A DNA stretch of 30,508 bases from Sulfurospirillum sp. UBA1314 (lineage in GTDB: Bacteria > Campylobacterota > Campylobacteria > Campylobacterales > Sulfurospirillaceae), in NCBI GenBank assembly GCA_002307095.1, contig DBTO01000079.1, positions 1 through 30,508 on the forward strand, given 5' to 3'. Position numbers and translations under genes: made by a program. Positions within the stretch are counted from its first letter, which is position 1, and each line of letters begins with the position of its first letter. This document shows positions 1 through 7,286 of this stretch, piece after piece. Under the pieces are notes generated by a model. That model made no database searches, was not told the DNA's origin, and was given only the letters and a program-made list of their open reading frames with translations.

Positions 1-527
1 AAATGGCAGAAAAATTTGATCTTCCAATCCTTTTCTTGATTGACACTCCAGGTGCTTACCCCGGCATTGCGGCAGAAGAGCGAGGTCAAAGTGAAGCGAT
101 TGCTCGAAATCTTTTTGAACTGAGTCGTCTCAATACTAAAAGTGTTTCTATTGTCATTGGTGAAGGTGGAAGTGGTGGCGCGCTTGCCATTGGTGTGAGT
201 GATAGGGTTGCGATGATGCGTTACTCTGTCTTTTCCGTTATTTCACCGGAGGGTTGTGCTGCTATTTTATGGAATGACCCTAGTAAACAAGAAAATGCTA
301 CCAAAGCGATGAAAATCACAGCAGAGGATCTGTATCAACTCAAGTTGATAGATGCGATCATTGATGAGCCCCTGATTGGTGCGCACCGTGATAAAGAGAG
401 TGCAGCCAAAGCACTGGGAGATTATTTCCTCAAATCATTAGAAGAGCTCGATAGATTGAGTAACGAAGAGCGTATGGCGAAACGTTATGAAAGAATTATC
501 TCTATTGGAGCGTATGAAGAGCGCTAA
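1..527 (+). CDS. accA: Acetyl-CoA carboxylase carboxyltransferase subunit alpha (3' part)
   Basis: AccA forms the carboxyltransferase with AccD and moves the carboxyl group from carboxybiotin to acetyl-CoA, giving malonyl-CoA for fatty acid synthesis in the cytoplasm. The visible 174 residues hold the crotonase-fold core: DTPGAYPG followed by EERGQSEAIA, then GEGGSGGALA, then SPEGCAAILW. These are hallmark AccA segments. The gene is cut by the window start; the Met at position 3 is internal, because the family has well over 100 residues before this point. The TAA stop lies inside the left arm of a strong terminator hairpin, so transcription probably ends here. Function is certain from the motifs; only the missing N-terminus is unseen. 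Confidence 0.96.
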   Translation, partial: MAEKFDLPILFLIDTPGAYPGIAAEERGQSEAIARNLFELSRLNTKSVSIVIGEGGSGGALAIGVSDRVAMMRYSVFSVISPEGCAAILWNDPSKQENATKAMKITAEDLYQLKLIDAIIDEPLIGAHRDKESAAKALGDYFLKSLEELDRLSNEERMAKRYERIISIGAYEER

Positions 528-562
528 GAGAAGTCTCTCTTAGCGTTTAACTCTCTTTTTTT
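521..562 (+). terminator. Rho-independent terminator of accA
   Basis: A perfect 10-bp stem (CGCTAAGAGA at 522-531 with TCTCTTAGCG at 536-545) closes a 4-base loop and is followed by a T-rich run, including seven consecutive T at about 555. The accA stop codon is inside the left arm. The T-run is on the plus side only, so it serves accA rather than the convergent cytochrome gene. Confidence 0.9.
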
Positions 563-568
563 CTTCTT

Positions 569-982
569 TTACCATCCACGAATTAACGTATGGCAATCGG
601 TACAGGCATTTACAATATCGGAAAATGCGTTATGCGCTTTTCTCGGTTGATTTACTGAGAGATAATACTTCATCTCTTTAGCTGCATTTTCAATGCGTTT
701 TGAACTGAGAAATGCCAGATTTTCCATCTGCTTTTTACCTTCAGGCAAAAAAGATTTAATTGCATCGCGGTTATCGTACGTGCTATTTTCTTTCTCAACC
801 TGCTCAATTCCTTCTTGAATGAGTTTCATATTGTTGTATAAAAAGCCTTTTTGAATATTGGCTAAACCATTTTCCATGTTAAGCATAACGACGGCATTTA
901 TTTTTTCAACTTGATCGGCAGCATTGAGAGAATAGACAAGACAGAGGGAAGCGAGTAACATCGTAATTGGAAGGCGTTTCAT
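569..982 (-). CDS. Small periplasmic c-type cytochrome with C-terminal heme site
   Basis: The 137-residue protein begins with a cleavable signal peptide (hydrophobic LPITMLLASLCLVYSLNAA) and ends with a single heme-binding CTDCH (C127, C130, H131) seven residues from the C-terminus. The middle is helical and Met/Lys-rich. A C-terminal CxxCH on a helical protein resembles the cytochrome c'/c-556 four-helix bundle group; that assignment is inference from layout, not from a conserved signature. It has a strong AAAGGAGG ribosome site 7 bases before ATG. It lies just downstream of petC on the same strand, but a 12-bp hairpin with a T-run separates them, so it may be expressed below the level of petABC. 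A role as electron carrier or gas/redox sensor near the bc1 complex is possible. Confidence 0.8.
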   Translation of the reverse strand: MKRLPITMLLASLCLVYSLNAADQVEKINAVVMLNMENGLANIQKGFLYNNMKLIQEGIEQVEKENSTYDNRDAIKSFLPEGKKQMENLAFLSSKRIENAAKEMKYYLSVNQPRKAHNAFSDIVNACTDCHTLIRGW

Positions 983-996
983 TATTTCCTCCTTTT

Positions 997-1030
997 AAAA
1001 ACGCCACCTTAATACCCGTAAGGTGGCGTT
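997..1030 (-). terminator. Terminator or attenuator between petC and the small cytochrome gene
   Basis: A perfect 12-bp stem (AACGCCACCTTA at 1000-1011 with TAAGGTGGCGTT at 1019-1030) with a 7-base loop lies 17 bases after the petC stop. Read on the minus strand it is followed by five T, then directly by the AAAGGAGG ribosome site of the next gene. It could end most petABC transcripts, or allow read-through and protect the processed downstream message. Confidence 0.75.
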
Positions 1031-1039
1031 ACATGTAAA
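1028..1039. repeat. Degenerate palindrome copy next to the petC terminator
   Basis: GTTACATGTAAA, one mismatch from the 12-mer, in the 64-base gap between petC and the small cytochrome gene. It overlaps the outer edge of the hairpin stem. Confidence 0.7.
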
Positions 1040-1046
1040 ATAGTTT

Positions 1047-1916
1047 CTAGTGAACTTCTCTCCAGATTTTCACTTTCCAAGCATAGGCTAGAAGTGTGAA
1101 GAGAACCATATATCCAATGAGTTTATACCCAAGGTCTTCGCGTTCAGCTTTTTTACTATCGCCCACTTTTTCCATATACGCAATCACTTGATTTTGAGCT
1201 TTTTCACTCAACCCAACACGAGGCATTGAGGTACCTACGAGTTGTTTTTGTGGATTGTTGATGAACGTTGTAAGGTACTCCGTCCCTTTAGAGCGAATCA
1301 TCATCGAAAGATCCGGTGGAACGGTTCCCATATACGCTTTAAGTGCTTCTTTATCGGTTGTGCTCATCAATTTGTCATATTTAATATCATGACATCGTTG
1401 ACACGCATCAGCAAAGACTTGTTTGTCACTCATAGGTGTAACAGGAGCGATACTTTGAAGATATGCCACGATATCGGCTATCTCTTGGTCAATATCGCCA
1501 CCTAGACCAAAGAACGCGATCATCGGATGAGGACGAGACTCATTAAACTTGTGCTCGACTTTAAGCGCTTTAGTTGGATCTTTAATTAACGCTGCTAGGA
1601 AGTTTTTATCATAGATCGCGCCAGCAGTGCTAAGATCAGGTGGTACAACACCAAAGCTTGCAGAAGCACTGGCATGATCCATAGGAGCCGCCATACCTTG
1701 TGAACTCACACCATGACAGCCAATACAACCTGCACTCATGAAGGTTTCAGCCCCTTTGGCTGCATCTCCTTTTTTACTATTGACACCCAAATCTTTAAAT
1801 GCAAAATCAGCAGGAGCGACATGAGGGTGCATTTGGGAATGCGCAAAAGGTTCAACACCCCAATAGACAACCGCCGTAAAGAAGATTACAACGGCTAATA
1901 TTTTTAACTCTCTCAT
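1047..1916 (-). CDS. petC: Ubiquinol-cytochrome c reductase, diheme cytochrome c subunit
   Basis: This is the cytochrome c component of the bc1 complex, passing electrons from the Rieske protein to soluble cytochromes on the periplasmic side. With the chosen start (MRELKI) it has 289 residues: an N-terminal membrane anchor (about 4-20), a first heme site CIGCH (64-68), a second CQRCH (172-176), and a C-terminal membrane helix (about 262-282). Two class I-like heme domains instead of one c1 domain is the arrangement expected for Campylobacterota. The ATG at 1916 overlaps the petB stop as ATGA, with GGAGG six bases upstream. A TTG two codons earlier is less likely. It ends the petABC operon. 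Confidence 0.92.
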   Translation of the reverse strand: MRELKILAVVIFFTAVVYWGVEPFAHSQMHPHVAPADFAFKDLGVNSKKGDAAKGAETFMSAGCIGCHGVSSQGMAAPMDHASASASFGVVPPDLSTAGAIYDKNFLAALIKDPTKALKVEHKFNESRPHPMIAFFGLGGDIDQEIADIVAYLQSIAPVTPMSDKQVFADACQRCHDIKYDKLMSTTDKEALKAYMGTVPPDLSMMIRSKGTEYLTTFINNPQKQLVGTSMPRVGLSEKAQNQVIAYMEKVGDSKKAEREDLGYKLIGYMVLFTLLAYAWKVKIWREVH

Positions 1917-3178
1917 TTGCAACCTCCAGTATTACATTTACAGTTCGCTTCCATTTTGGTAATGATCGGAAGAAGAATAAAAAGGACAAGAAACGTAATG
2001 GTTGCACCAAAGCCAACCCATGCGTTGTTACCCGTTGGAGGAAGTTTTCCATAAACAGTTAAAACGATCATATCGATTAAAAGTAACCAGAACCAAACGA
2101 AAAACAGAGGTCGTTTATGCGCAGGCGCTACATGATCGGTGTTTCTATCAAGGAATGGCAAAAGCATAAAGATCACGTTTGCAAAACCAAACGCAGCCAA
2201 ACCAATGTCCATCGCCGCAACACCACCAATGTCAAAGAAGAAACCACGCAGTACTTCATAACTCCACAAGAAATACCACTCAGGGTAGATGTGTGCAGGT
2301 GTTTTCATATTGTTGGCAGGCTCAAAGTTAATTGGATCCATAGCAAAGTCATAGTGGAAACAGACCAAATAGAAGAAGATGGTAAGGGCTACACCCACAA
2401 CAAAGAAATCTTTGGAGAGGAACACTGGCCAGAATGGAACGACTTTTGACTCAACTTTTTGACCAGTAAGGTATTTTTTCGCTTCATCTTCAAAATCAAA
2501 CTCTTCAGATTCTTGGTTATTAACATGTGGAACTCTCAAAGAATAGAAGTGAACCGCAATCAATAAAAGAATAACCAATGGGAGTAAAAGTACATGTAAC
2601 ATGAAGAAACGTGTTAAGGTAGCATCGGCAACCAAAAAGTCACCTCTGATCCAAACGACTAAAGATTCTCCAATGAAAGGAATACCACCAAAAAGGTTGG
2701 TAATAACTTGGGCTGCCCAGTAGCTCATCTGTCCCCATGGGAGCATATAACCACTAAATGCTTCTGCTGAGAACATACCAAAGAGTGCCATACCGGTTAA
2801 CCAGATAATTTCACGCCCTTTTTTGTACGAACCATAATAGATACCGGTAAACATATGAATGTAAATAACAAGGAAAATGACGGAAGCGGAAACACCATGG
2901 ATATGACGCCACAACCAGCCGTACTCTACCTCTTGCATAATCGTATAGTTCACACTGTCAAATGCCAGTTTAATGTCGGGTTTGTAGTACATTAAAAGGA
3001 AGATTCCTGAAACAATCAGAACCATAAAAAGAACCATTAAAACAACACCCATTGCCCAAAGGAAGTTGATGTTTTTAGGAATCCAATACTCCGTCATCAT
3101 CACTTTAATAAATTTGTTGACGGCTAATCGCTGATCGAGCCAATCGATGAAGCCTGTCGCTTTTCTAATTTCTGCCAC
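1913..3178 (-). CDS. petB: Ubiquinol-cytochrome c reductase cytochrome b subunit
   Basis: This is the membrane core of the bc1 complex, holding the two b hemes and the quinone sites. The 421 residues include paired heme-ligand histidines on helix B (H94, H108) and helix D (H195, H210) and the Qo-site motif PEWY in HIYPEWYFLW. Unlike split cytochrome b6/subunit IV it is one long chain. The helix D histidines are one residue further apart than those on helix B, as in b6-type proteins. The C-terminus is odd: a short Cys-rich tail, NCKCNTGGCK. The codons for TGGC in this tail also supply the GGAGG ribosome site of petC, and the stop overlaps the petC ATG. It is 11 bases downstream of petA in the same operon. 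Confidence 0.96.
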   Translation of the reverse strand: MAEIRKATGFIDWLDQRLAVNKFIKVMMTEYWIPKNINFLWAMGVVLMVLFMVLIVSGIFLLMYYKPDIKLAFDSVNYTIMQEVEYGWLWRHIHGVSASVIFLVIYIHMFTGIYYGSYKKGREIIWLTGMALFGMFSAEAFSGYMLPWGQMSYWAAQVITNLFGGIPFIGESLVVWIRGDFLVADATLTRFFMLHVLLLPLVILLLIAVHFYSLRVPHVNNQESEEFDFEDEAKKYLTGQKVESKVVPFWPVFLSKDFFVVGVALTIFFYLVCFHYDFAMDPINFEPANNMKTPAHIYPEWYFLWSYEVLRGFFFDIGGVAAMDIGLAAFGFANVIFMLLPFLDRNTDHVAPAHKRPLFFVWFWLLLIDMIVLTVYGKLPPTGNNAWVGFGATITFLVLFILLPIITKMEANCKCNTGGCK

Positions 3179-3189
3179 GTGTCTCTCCT

Positions 3190-3696
3190 TTACGCTTTCT
3201 TAGGAACAAGTTTTTTATACTCTGGTCCCTCTTCACCAAGAACAAGTTTCGCTCCGTCTATTTTAAAAGGAGGAATGTCCATTGGTCTTGGTGGTGGTCC
3301 AAAGGTGTTGACACCACTTGCATCAAATTGACCACCATGACAGGCACACTTAAATTGCTTCGTAGCAGGCGCCCATGTGGGGATACACCCAAGATGGGTA
3401 CAAAGTCCTATCATCACAGCATAAGTATTGCCCGCAGCGATAACGTCCCGTTTTTCATTCTTTGGCATATCCGCACTTTTTTTCAAAATGAAAATCGGCT
3501 TGCCCCTCCATTGGATCGTTTGGACTTCTCCCTCTTTCATCGAAGAGAGATCGACGGTGATGAATCCAGCAGATTGTACACTTGGAAGTGGGTCCCAAGT
3601 TTTTTTCATAGCGCCAAGGGCTATTACCCCACCTGCCGCTGCAAAACCGCCGAATGCCATGCCTATAAAGTCTCTTCTGCTTGTTTCAACAGCCAT
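3190..3696 (-). CDS. petA: Ubiquinol-cytochrome c reductase Rieske iron-sulfur subunit
   Basis: The Rieske protein takes the first electron from quinol at the Qo site. The 168 residues start with a twin-arginine signal-anchor (SRRDFIG, then a Gly/Ala-rich hydrophobic stretch to about residue 29). The 2Fe-2S cluster boxes are CTHLGC (C99, H101, C104) and CACHGG (C117, C119, H120). C99, H101, C117 and H120 are the expected cluster ligands, with C104-C119 as the expected disulfide. It is the first gene of petABC. The ribosome site AAAGGA is about 8 bases before ATG. A promoter with good -35 and -10 boxes sits in the 100-base gap after mnmG, overlapped by repeated TTGAC/TGTCA half-sites. Confidence 0.96.
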   Translation of the reverse strand: MAVETSRRDFIGMAFGGFAAAGGVIALGAMKKTWDPLPSVQSAGFITVDLSSMKEGEVQTIQWRGKPIFILKKSADMPKNEKRDVIAAGNTYAVMIGLCTHLGCIPTWAPATKQFKCACHGGQFDASGVNTFGPPPRPMDIPPFKIDGAKLVLGEEGPEYKKLVPKKA

Positions 3697-3734
3697 TCTT
3701 TGTTCCTTTCGTGTAGTTTAATTTGTGACAATTT

Positions 3735-3772
3735 TATCGCATCTTATATTAAGAATCTATGACATGTGTCAA
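3735..3772 (-). promoter_or_regulatory. Promoter of petABC with embedded half-site repeats
   Basis: On the minus strand TTGACA (3772-3767) is followed after 18 bases by TATAAG (3748-3743), a good sigma-70 layout placing the start of transcription near 3735 and giving a leader of about 40 bases. The -35 box is itself one of several TTGAC repeats in the region, at 3802, 3791 and 3771, which suggests operator sites around it. Confidence 0.6.
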
Positions 3773-3799
3773 TTATGACAGATTTGCGTCAATATTGTG

Positions 3800-5671
3800 T
3801 CAATTATTTTTTTTATTAAACATTTTAATATAAACATGTAATATATCCAGTGCTGCTGGTGTAATACCGCTGATCTCGCTGGCGGCAAAAAGCGTTGGCG
3901 GCATGAAGCGTTTTAACTTCTCGACCACTTCGTTGCTAAGACCTGAGATGGTGCTAAAATCCATCATCGGCGGAATCTTAACGTTGATCATCTCTTTCAT
4001 TGTATCGATTTGATCTTTTTGCTTTTCGATATAGTTTTTATACTTCGCTTCAATCAAAATCTGCTCTTTAGCATCTTCGCTAAACGCATTCACCATGGGT
4101 GCTAACTTTTCCAGTTTTTCAACACTAAATTCAGAACGCGCCACGATCTTTTGAAGTGTGACTTTATCGGTGATTTTCTCCTCACCCATACTTGCTAAAA
4201 AAGCGTTGTTCTCGTTGGAAGGTGTGAGCATCGTCTCTTCAAGATAGGCAAGCCCTTCTTCAAGTTGCATCTGTTTTCTAACGACATGTTCATGCGTTTG
4301 TTCATCGATCAAACCAATTTTGTAACCGTACGGGCTTAATCTCAAATCAGCATTGTCTTCGCGAAGCAACAAACGATACTCAGCACGTGATGTGAACATA
4401 CGGTACGGCTCTTTCGTGCCCTTGGTAACCAAATCATCAATCAACACACCAATATATGCCTCATCGCGTCTTAGAATCAATGGCTCTTCATCATTGAGTG
4501 CCAAGGAAGCGTTGATGCCTGCCATCAATCCTTGCGCCGCCGCCTCTTCGTAGCCTGTGGTTCCATTGATCTGACCTGCACAGTAAAGACCTGAGACTTT
4601 TTTGGTCTCTAATGTATGGTTGAGTTCGGTTGGATCGACATAATCGTACTCGATGGCATAACCGAAGCGAACAATCTTTGCATTTTCCATTCCTTCAACC
4701 GAATGGATCATATTTAGCTGTGTATCGGTTGGAAGGGAAGTGCTAAAACCGTTGATGTAGTATTCGGTTGCTTCGCGTGTTTGAGGCTCAATAAAGAGAT
4801 GGTGACGCTCTTTATCGCGGAAACGGTTGATTTTATCTTCAATGCTCGGGCAATAACGTGGTCCAATGCCGTTGATTTGTCCTGTAAAAAGAGGTGCTCT
4901 GTGAAAATTGCTTTCGATAATGGTGTGCGTTTCTTCGTTGGTGTAAGCGATGTAACAGGGCAGTTGAAACGGTTTGAAACTTGCGCGATCGGTTCTAAAG
5001 CTAAACGGAAGAGGATTCTCATCCCCTGGTTGAAGCTCCATTTTGGAAAAATCAATCGTTTTGGCATCGATGCGCGCACAGGTTCCTGTTTTAAGGCGTC
5101 CCATCGTGATACCCAGTGATCGGATAGAATCAGAGAGTTTAATGGAGGGAAATTCGCCCACACGACCCGATTCGTGTTTGTACTCGCCAATGTGAATCAG
5201 CCCTTTTAAAAAGGTTCCCGTGGTGATGATAATTTTGTGTGCGTGGTAGTGGTTGCCCATCGCCGTAATAACGCCGGTGACTTTTCCCTCTTCGGTGAGA
5301 ATTTGCTCAGCAACTTCTTGAGCGACACTCAGGTTCTCCGTATTGAGGATGACGGTTCGCATATAGATGCGGTATCTGTCCATATCGATCTGCGCGCGAC
5401 TGCCTCTGACAGCGGGGCCTTTGGAAAGGTTGAGCGTGCGAAATTGAATGCCCGCAGCATCGGTTGCGAGTGCCATTTGTCCGCCAAGGGCGTCGAGTTC
5501 TTTAACGAGGTGACCTTTGGCAAGTCCTCCAATAGCAGGATTACAGCTCGCAGCGCCAATTTGCTCTGCTAAAATAGAGATAAGAAGGGTCTTATGCCCA
5601 AGCCTTGCGGACGCGAGTGAAGCCTCAATACCTGCATGTCCACCACCAATTACTATAACGTCATATTTCAT
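3800..5671 (-). CDS. mnmG: tRNA uridine-5-carboxymethylaminomethyl modification enzyme MnmG
   Basis: MnmG (GidA) works with MnmE to add the carboxymethylaminomethyl group to U34 of several tRNAs, using FAD, NADH and methylene-tetrahydrofolate. It is full length (623 residues from the chosen start). The N-terminus carries the FAD-binding dinucleotide fold YDVIVIGGGHAG, followed by ASCNPAIGG and the family signature GRLKTGT. The C-terminal helical domain includes the ISGLS segment near the end. I prefer the ATG at 5671 (MKYDV) because GAAGG lies 10 bases before it. The ATG at 5680 is in frame but has that GAAGG only one base away. The gene is the first on the minus strand before petABC, but the latter has its own promoter. 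Confidence 0.95.
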   Translation of the reverse strand: MKYDVIVIGGGHAGIEASLASARLGHKTLLISILAEQIGAASCNPAIGGLAKGHLVKELDALGGQMALATDAAGIQFRTLNLSKGPAVRGSRAQIDMDRYRIYMRTVILNTENLSVAQEVAEQILTEEGKVTGVITAMGNHYHAHKIIITTGTFLKGLIHIGEYKHESGRVGEFPSIKLSDSIRSLGITMGRLKTGTCARIDAKTIDFSKMELQPGDENPLPFSFRTDRASFKPFQLPCYIAYTNEETHTIIESNFHRAPLFTGQINGIGPRYCPSIEDKINRFRDKERHHLFIEPQTREATEYYINGFSTSLPTDTQLNMIHSVEGMENAKIVRFGYAIEYDYVDPTELNHTLETKKVSGLYCAGQINGTTGYEEAAAQGLMAGINASLALNDEEPLILRRDEAYIGVLIDDLVTKGTKEPYRMFTSRAEYRLLLREDNADLRLSPYGYKIGLIDEQTHEHVVRKQMQLEEGLAYLEETMLTPSNENNAFLASMGEEKITDKVTLQKIVARSEFSVEKLEKLAPMVNAFSEDAKEQILIEAKYKNYIEKQKDQIDTMKEMINVKIPPMMDFSTISGLSNEVVEKLKRFMPPTLFAASEISGITPAALDILHVYIKMFNKKNN

Positions 5672-5707
5672 AATACTCATACCTTCATTTTATACGTAAT
5701 AGCTCTT

Positions 5708-5713
5708 ATTATA
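5708..5713 (-). promoter_or_regulatory. -10 box of mnmG
   Basis: TATAAT on the minus strand about 36 bases before the mnmG start. No clear -35 box is seen, as is common in Campylobacterota sigma-70 promoters. Confidence 0.5.
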
Positions 5714-5770
5714 CTCTTAATTCTCTGTAGAATAAATTGAGAAAATAAAACTAGATCAATCCTTTTTGTC

Positions 5771-5782
5771 TTTACATGTAAA
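5771..5782. repeat. TTTACATGTAAA palindrome, intergenic copy
   Basis: Exact 12-bp palindrome, extended to 14 bp by flanking C and G, in the 206-base gap between the divergent genes mnmG and pxpA. It is the only exact copy outside a coding gene in this window. The rest of the gap is AT-rich, with a weak TTGACC box near 5807. Confidence 0.9.
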
Positions 5783-5877
5783 GCTTTTTGCGCTTTGATT
5801 ATTTATTGACCTCTTTGTTTAAACGAACTGTGGTACCATTATTTTAAAATTATTTCGCTATTGCGTAGGAAAATGAA

Positions 5878-6606
5878 ATGATCAAATTAAATTGTGATGC
5901 AGGGGAAAGTTTTGGCTCTTGGAAGATGGGGCTGGATGAGGCGATAATGCCCTATGTGGATATGGCAAACTTTGCGTGTGGGTTTCATGCGGGCGATCCG
6001 CTCATCATGGATCGTTCCATCAAACTGGCACTCAAACATGGTGTGAGCATTGGCGCGCACCCTGCGTATCCTGATTTGATGGGGTTTGGTAGACGAAGTA
6101 TGGTCTGTTCGTTGGATGAAATTGAAGCGATGGTGATTTACCAAATTGGAGCCCTTCAAGGTTTTGTAAGTGCCAATGGCGCAACGCTTTCGTACGTCAA
6201 ACCACACGGTGGACTTTACAACGATATGATGAAAGATGAGCGTATTTTTAAAGCTGTCGCAACAGCGGTGGCGCGAGTCAATCCAACGCTAAAATTGATG
6301 ATTCTTTCCATGGTTGATACCTCAAAATATGAAGCGATTGCCAACGAGCTTGGCTTAGCACTTTTGTATGAAGTGTTTGCTGATCGTGCGTATGATGAGA
6401 GCGGTTTATTGGTGCCACGCACGCAAAAAGGTGCTGTTTTGCACGATGTTAACGCAGTGATTGAGCGGTTGAAACTGCTTCAAAAAGAGGGACTTTTAGA
6501 GACGATTACTGGCAAAAGAATCGCTCTAAGAGCCGACACGCTTTGTGTACATGGCGACAATGAAGAGGCAGTTTTATTGGTAGAAACGTTAAGGAAAAGC
6601 ATGTGA
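5878..6606 (+). CDS. pxpA: 5-oxoprolinase subunit A (LamB/YcsF family)
   Basis: PxpA with PxpB and PxpC forms the ATP-dependent bacterial 5-oxoprolinase that opens 5-oxoproline (pyroglutamate) to glutamate. The 242 residues show the LamB/YcsF signature: LNCDAGESFG at the N-terminus, NFACGFHAGDP (31-41), GAHPAYPDLMGFGRR (59-73), then VKPHGGLYN. These His and Asp residues belong to the family's deformed TIM-barrel active site. Length is typical. The start is preceded by TAGGA. The stop TGA overlaps the GTG start of pxpB, so the three genes are translated in a coupled way. Expected cytoplasmic. Confidence 0.93.
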   Translation: MIKLNCDAGESFGSWKMGLDEAIMPYVDMANFACGFHAGDPLIMDRSIKLALKHGVSIGAHPAYPDLMGFGRRSMVCSLDEIEAMVIYQIGALQGFVSANGATLSYVKPHGGLYNDMMKDERIFKAVATAVARVNPTLKLMILSMVDTSKYEAIANELGLALLYEVFADRAYDESGLLVPRTQKGAVLHDVNAVIERLKLLQKEGLLETITGKRIALRADTLCVHGDNEEAVLLVETLRKSM

Positions 6607-7286
6607 AAAGACGTTACAGTATTGCTTCAGAATCTTCGGTTATTGTCTATTTTGGAACCACGATTGATCCTGCGATCTCTCAAGAGGTGCAAAAAGCGTA
6701 TCATGCGCTCAAAGCCAAGGATCAAGAAGGATTTTATGAGATTATTCCCTCTTATGCGTCATTGATGGTCAGTTACGATGTGATGCGTTTGAGCTTTGAT
6801 GACGTGTGTGAGATCATCGAAAAAAGCATCGAGGGTGAGAAAGCGCTCATTCTTAGTGAGTCTAAAATTATCACGATTCCTGTCTATTATGGACGTGAGG
6901 TTGGGCTTGATTTGGAGCTGTTGGCGCAGGAGAAGAACCTCAGTGTGGAGGAGATTATTGTTTTACATGTAAACGAGATTTATACGGTCTATGCGATTGG
7001 TTTTGCCCCAGGATTTGCCTATTTGGGCGAGATTGATGCGCGTTTAGCGACGTCTCGTTTAGCGAGTCCTCGGAAGGTGGTTCCCAAAGGGAGTGTCGCC
7101 ATCGCCGATCGGCAGAGTGCGGTTTATCCCAGTCAAAGTCCTGGAGGGTGGAAAGTGCTCGGACGAACGCCTACAGCGATGTTTGATGCCACGTATGAGG
7201 GGCTTTCGCTTTTACATGTAGGCGATCGCGTGCGCTACGAGTCGATCTCAAAAGAGGAATTTTTAAAGCTAGGAGGTCAGCTATGA
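6603..7286 (+). CDS. pxpB: 5-oxoprolinase subunit B (KipI family)
   Basis: This subunit of the 5-oxoprolinase belongs to the KipI/allophanate hydrolase subunit 1 family. The 227 residues include the diagnostic GFAPGFAYLG (133-142) followed by SPRKVVPKGSVAIAD and PGGWKVLGRTP. It starts with GTG, overlapping the pxpA stop by four bases, and ends with an ATGA overlap with pxpC. Two copies of the dispersed palindrome core lie inside this gene. One encodes LHVN just before the catalytic segment and one encodes LHVG near the C-terminus. KipI in Bacillus also inhibits the sporulation kinase KinA, but with pxpA and pxpC adjacent the enzyme role is much more likely here. Confidence 0.92.
   Translation: MKRRYSIASESSVIVYFGTTIDPAISQEVQKAYHALKAKDQEGFYEIIPSYASLMVSYDVMRLSFDDVCEIIEKSIEGEKALILSESKIITIPVYYGREVGLDLELLAQEKNLSVEEIIVLHVNEIYTVYAIGFAPGFAYLGEIDARLATSRLASPRKVVPKGSVAIADRQSAVYPSQSPGGWKVLGRTPTAMFDATYEGLSLLHVGDRVRYESISKEEFLKLGGQL
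6962..6973. repeat. TTTACATGTAAA palindrome in pxpB
   Basis: Exact copy. Read in frame it gives Leu-His-Val-Asn at residues 121-124 of PxpB. Confidence 0.9.
7211..7222. repeat. Degenerate palindrome copy TTTACATGTAGG in pxpB
   Basis: Core TACATGTA is intact; the right flank is GG instead of AA. It encodes Leu-His-Val-Gly. Confidence 0.7.

Noticed and set aside
2589..2600. TACATGTA in petB as a selected copy
   Set aside because: Only the 8-base core matches, and it encodes the heme-ligand His region (LHVL), so protein constraint explains it.
3828..3842. Another palindrome copy at the end of mnmG (AAACATGTAAT)
   Set aside because: The core is AACATGTA, not TACATGTA, and it encodes a natural LHVY helix segment.
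4714..5190. 158-codon open frame within mnmG, other frame
   Set aside because: Lies wholly inside the conserved mnmG reading frame and has no recognisable motif.
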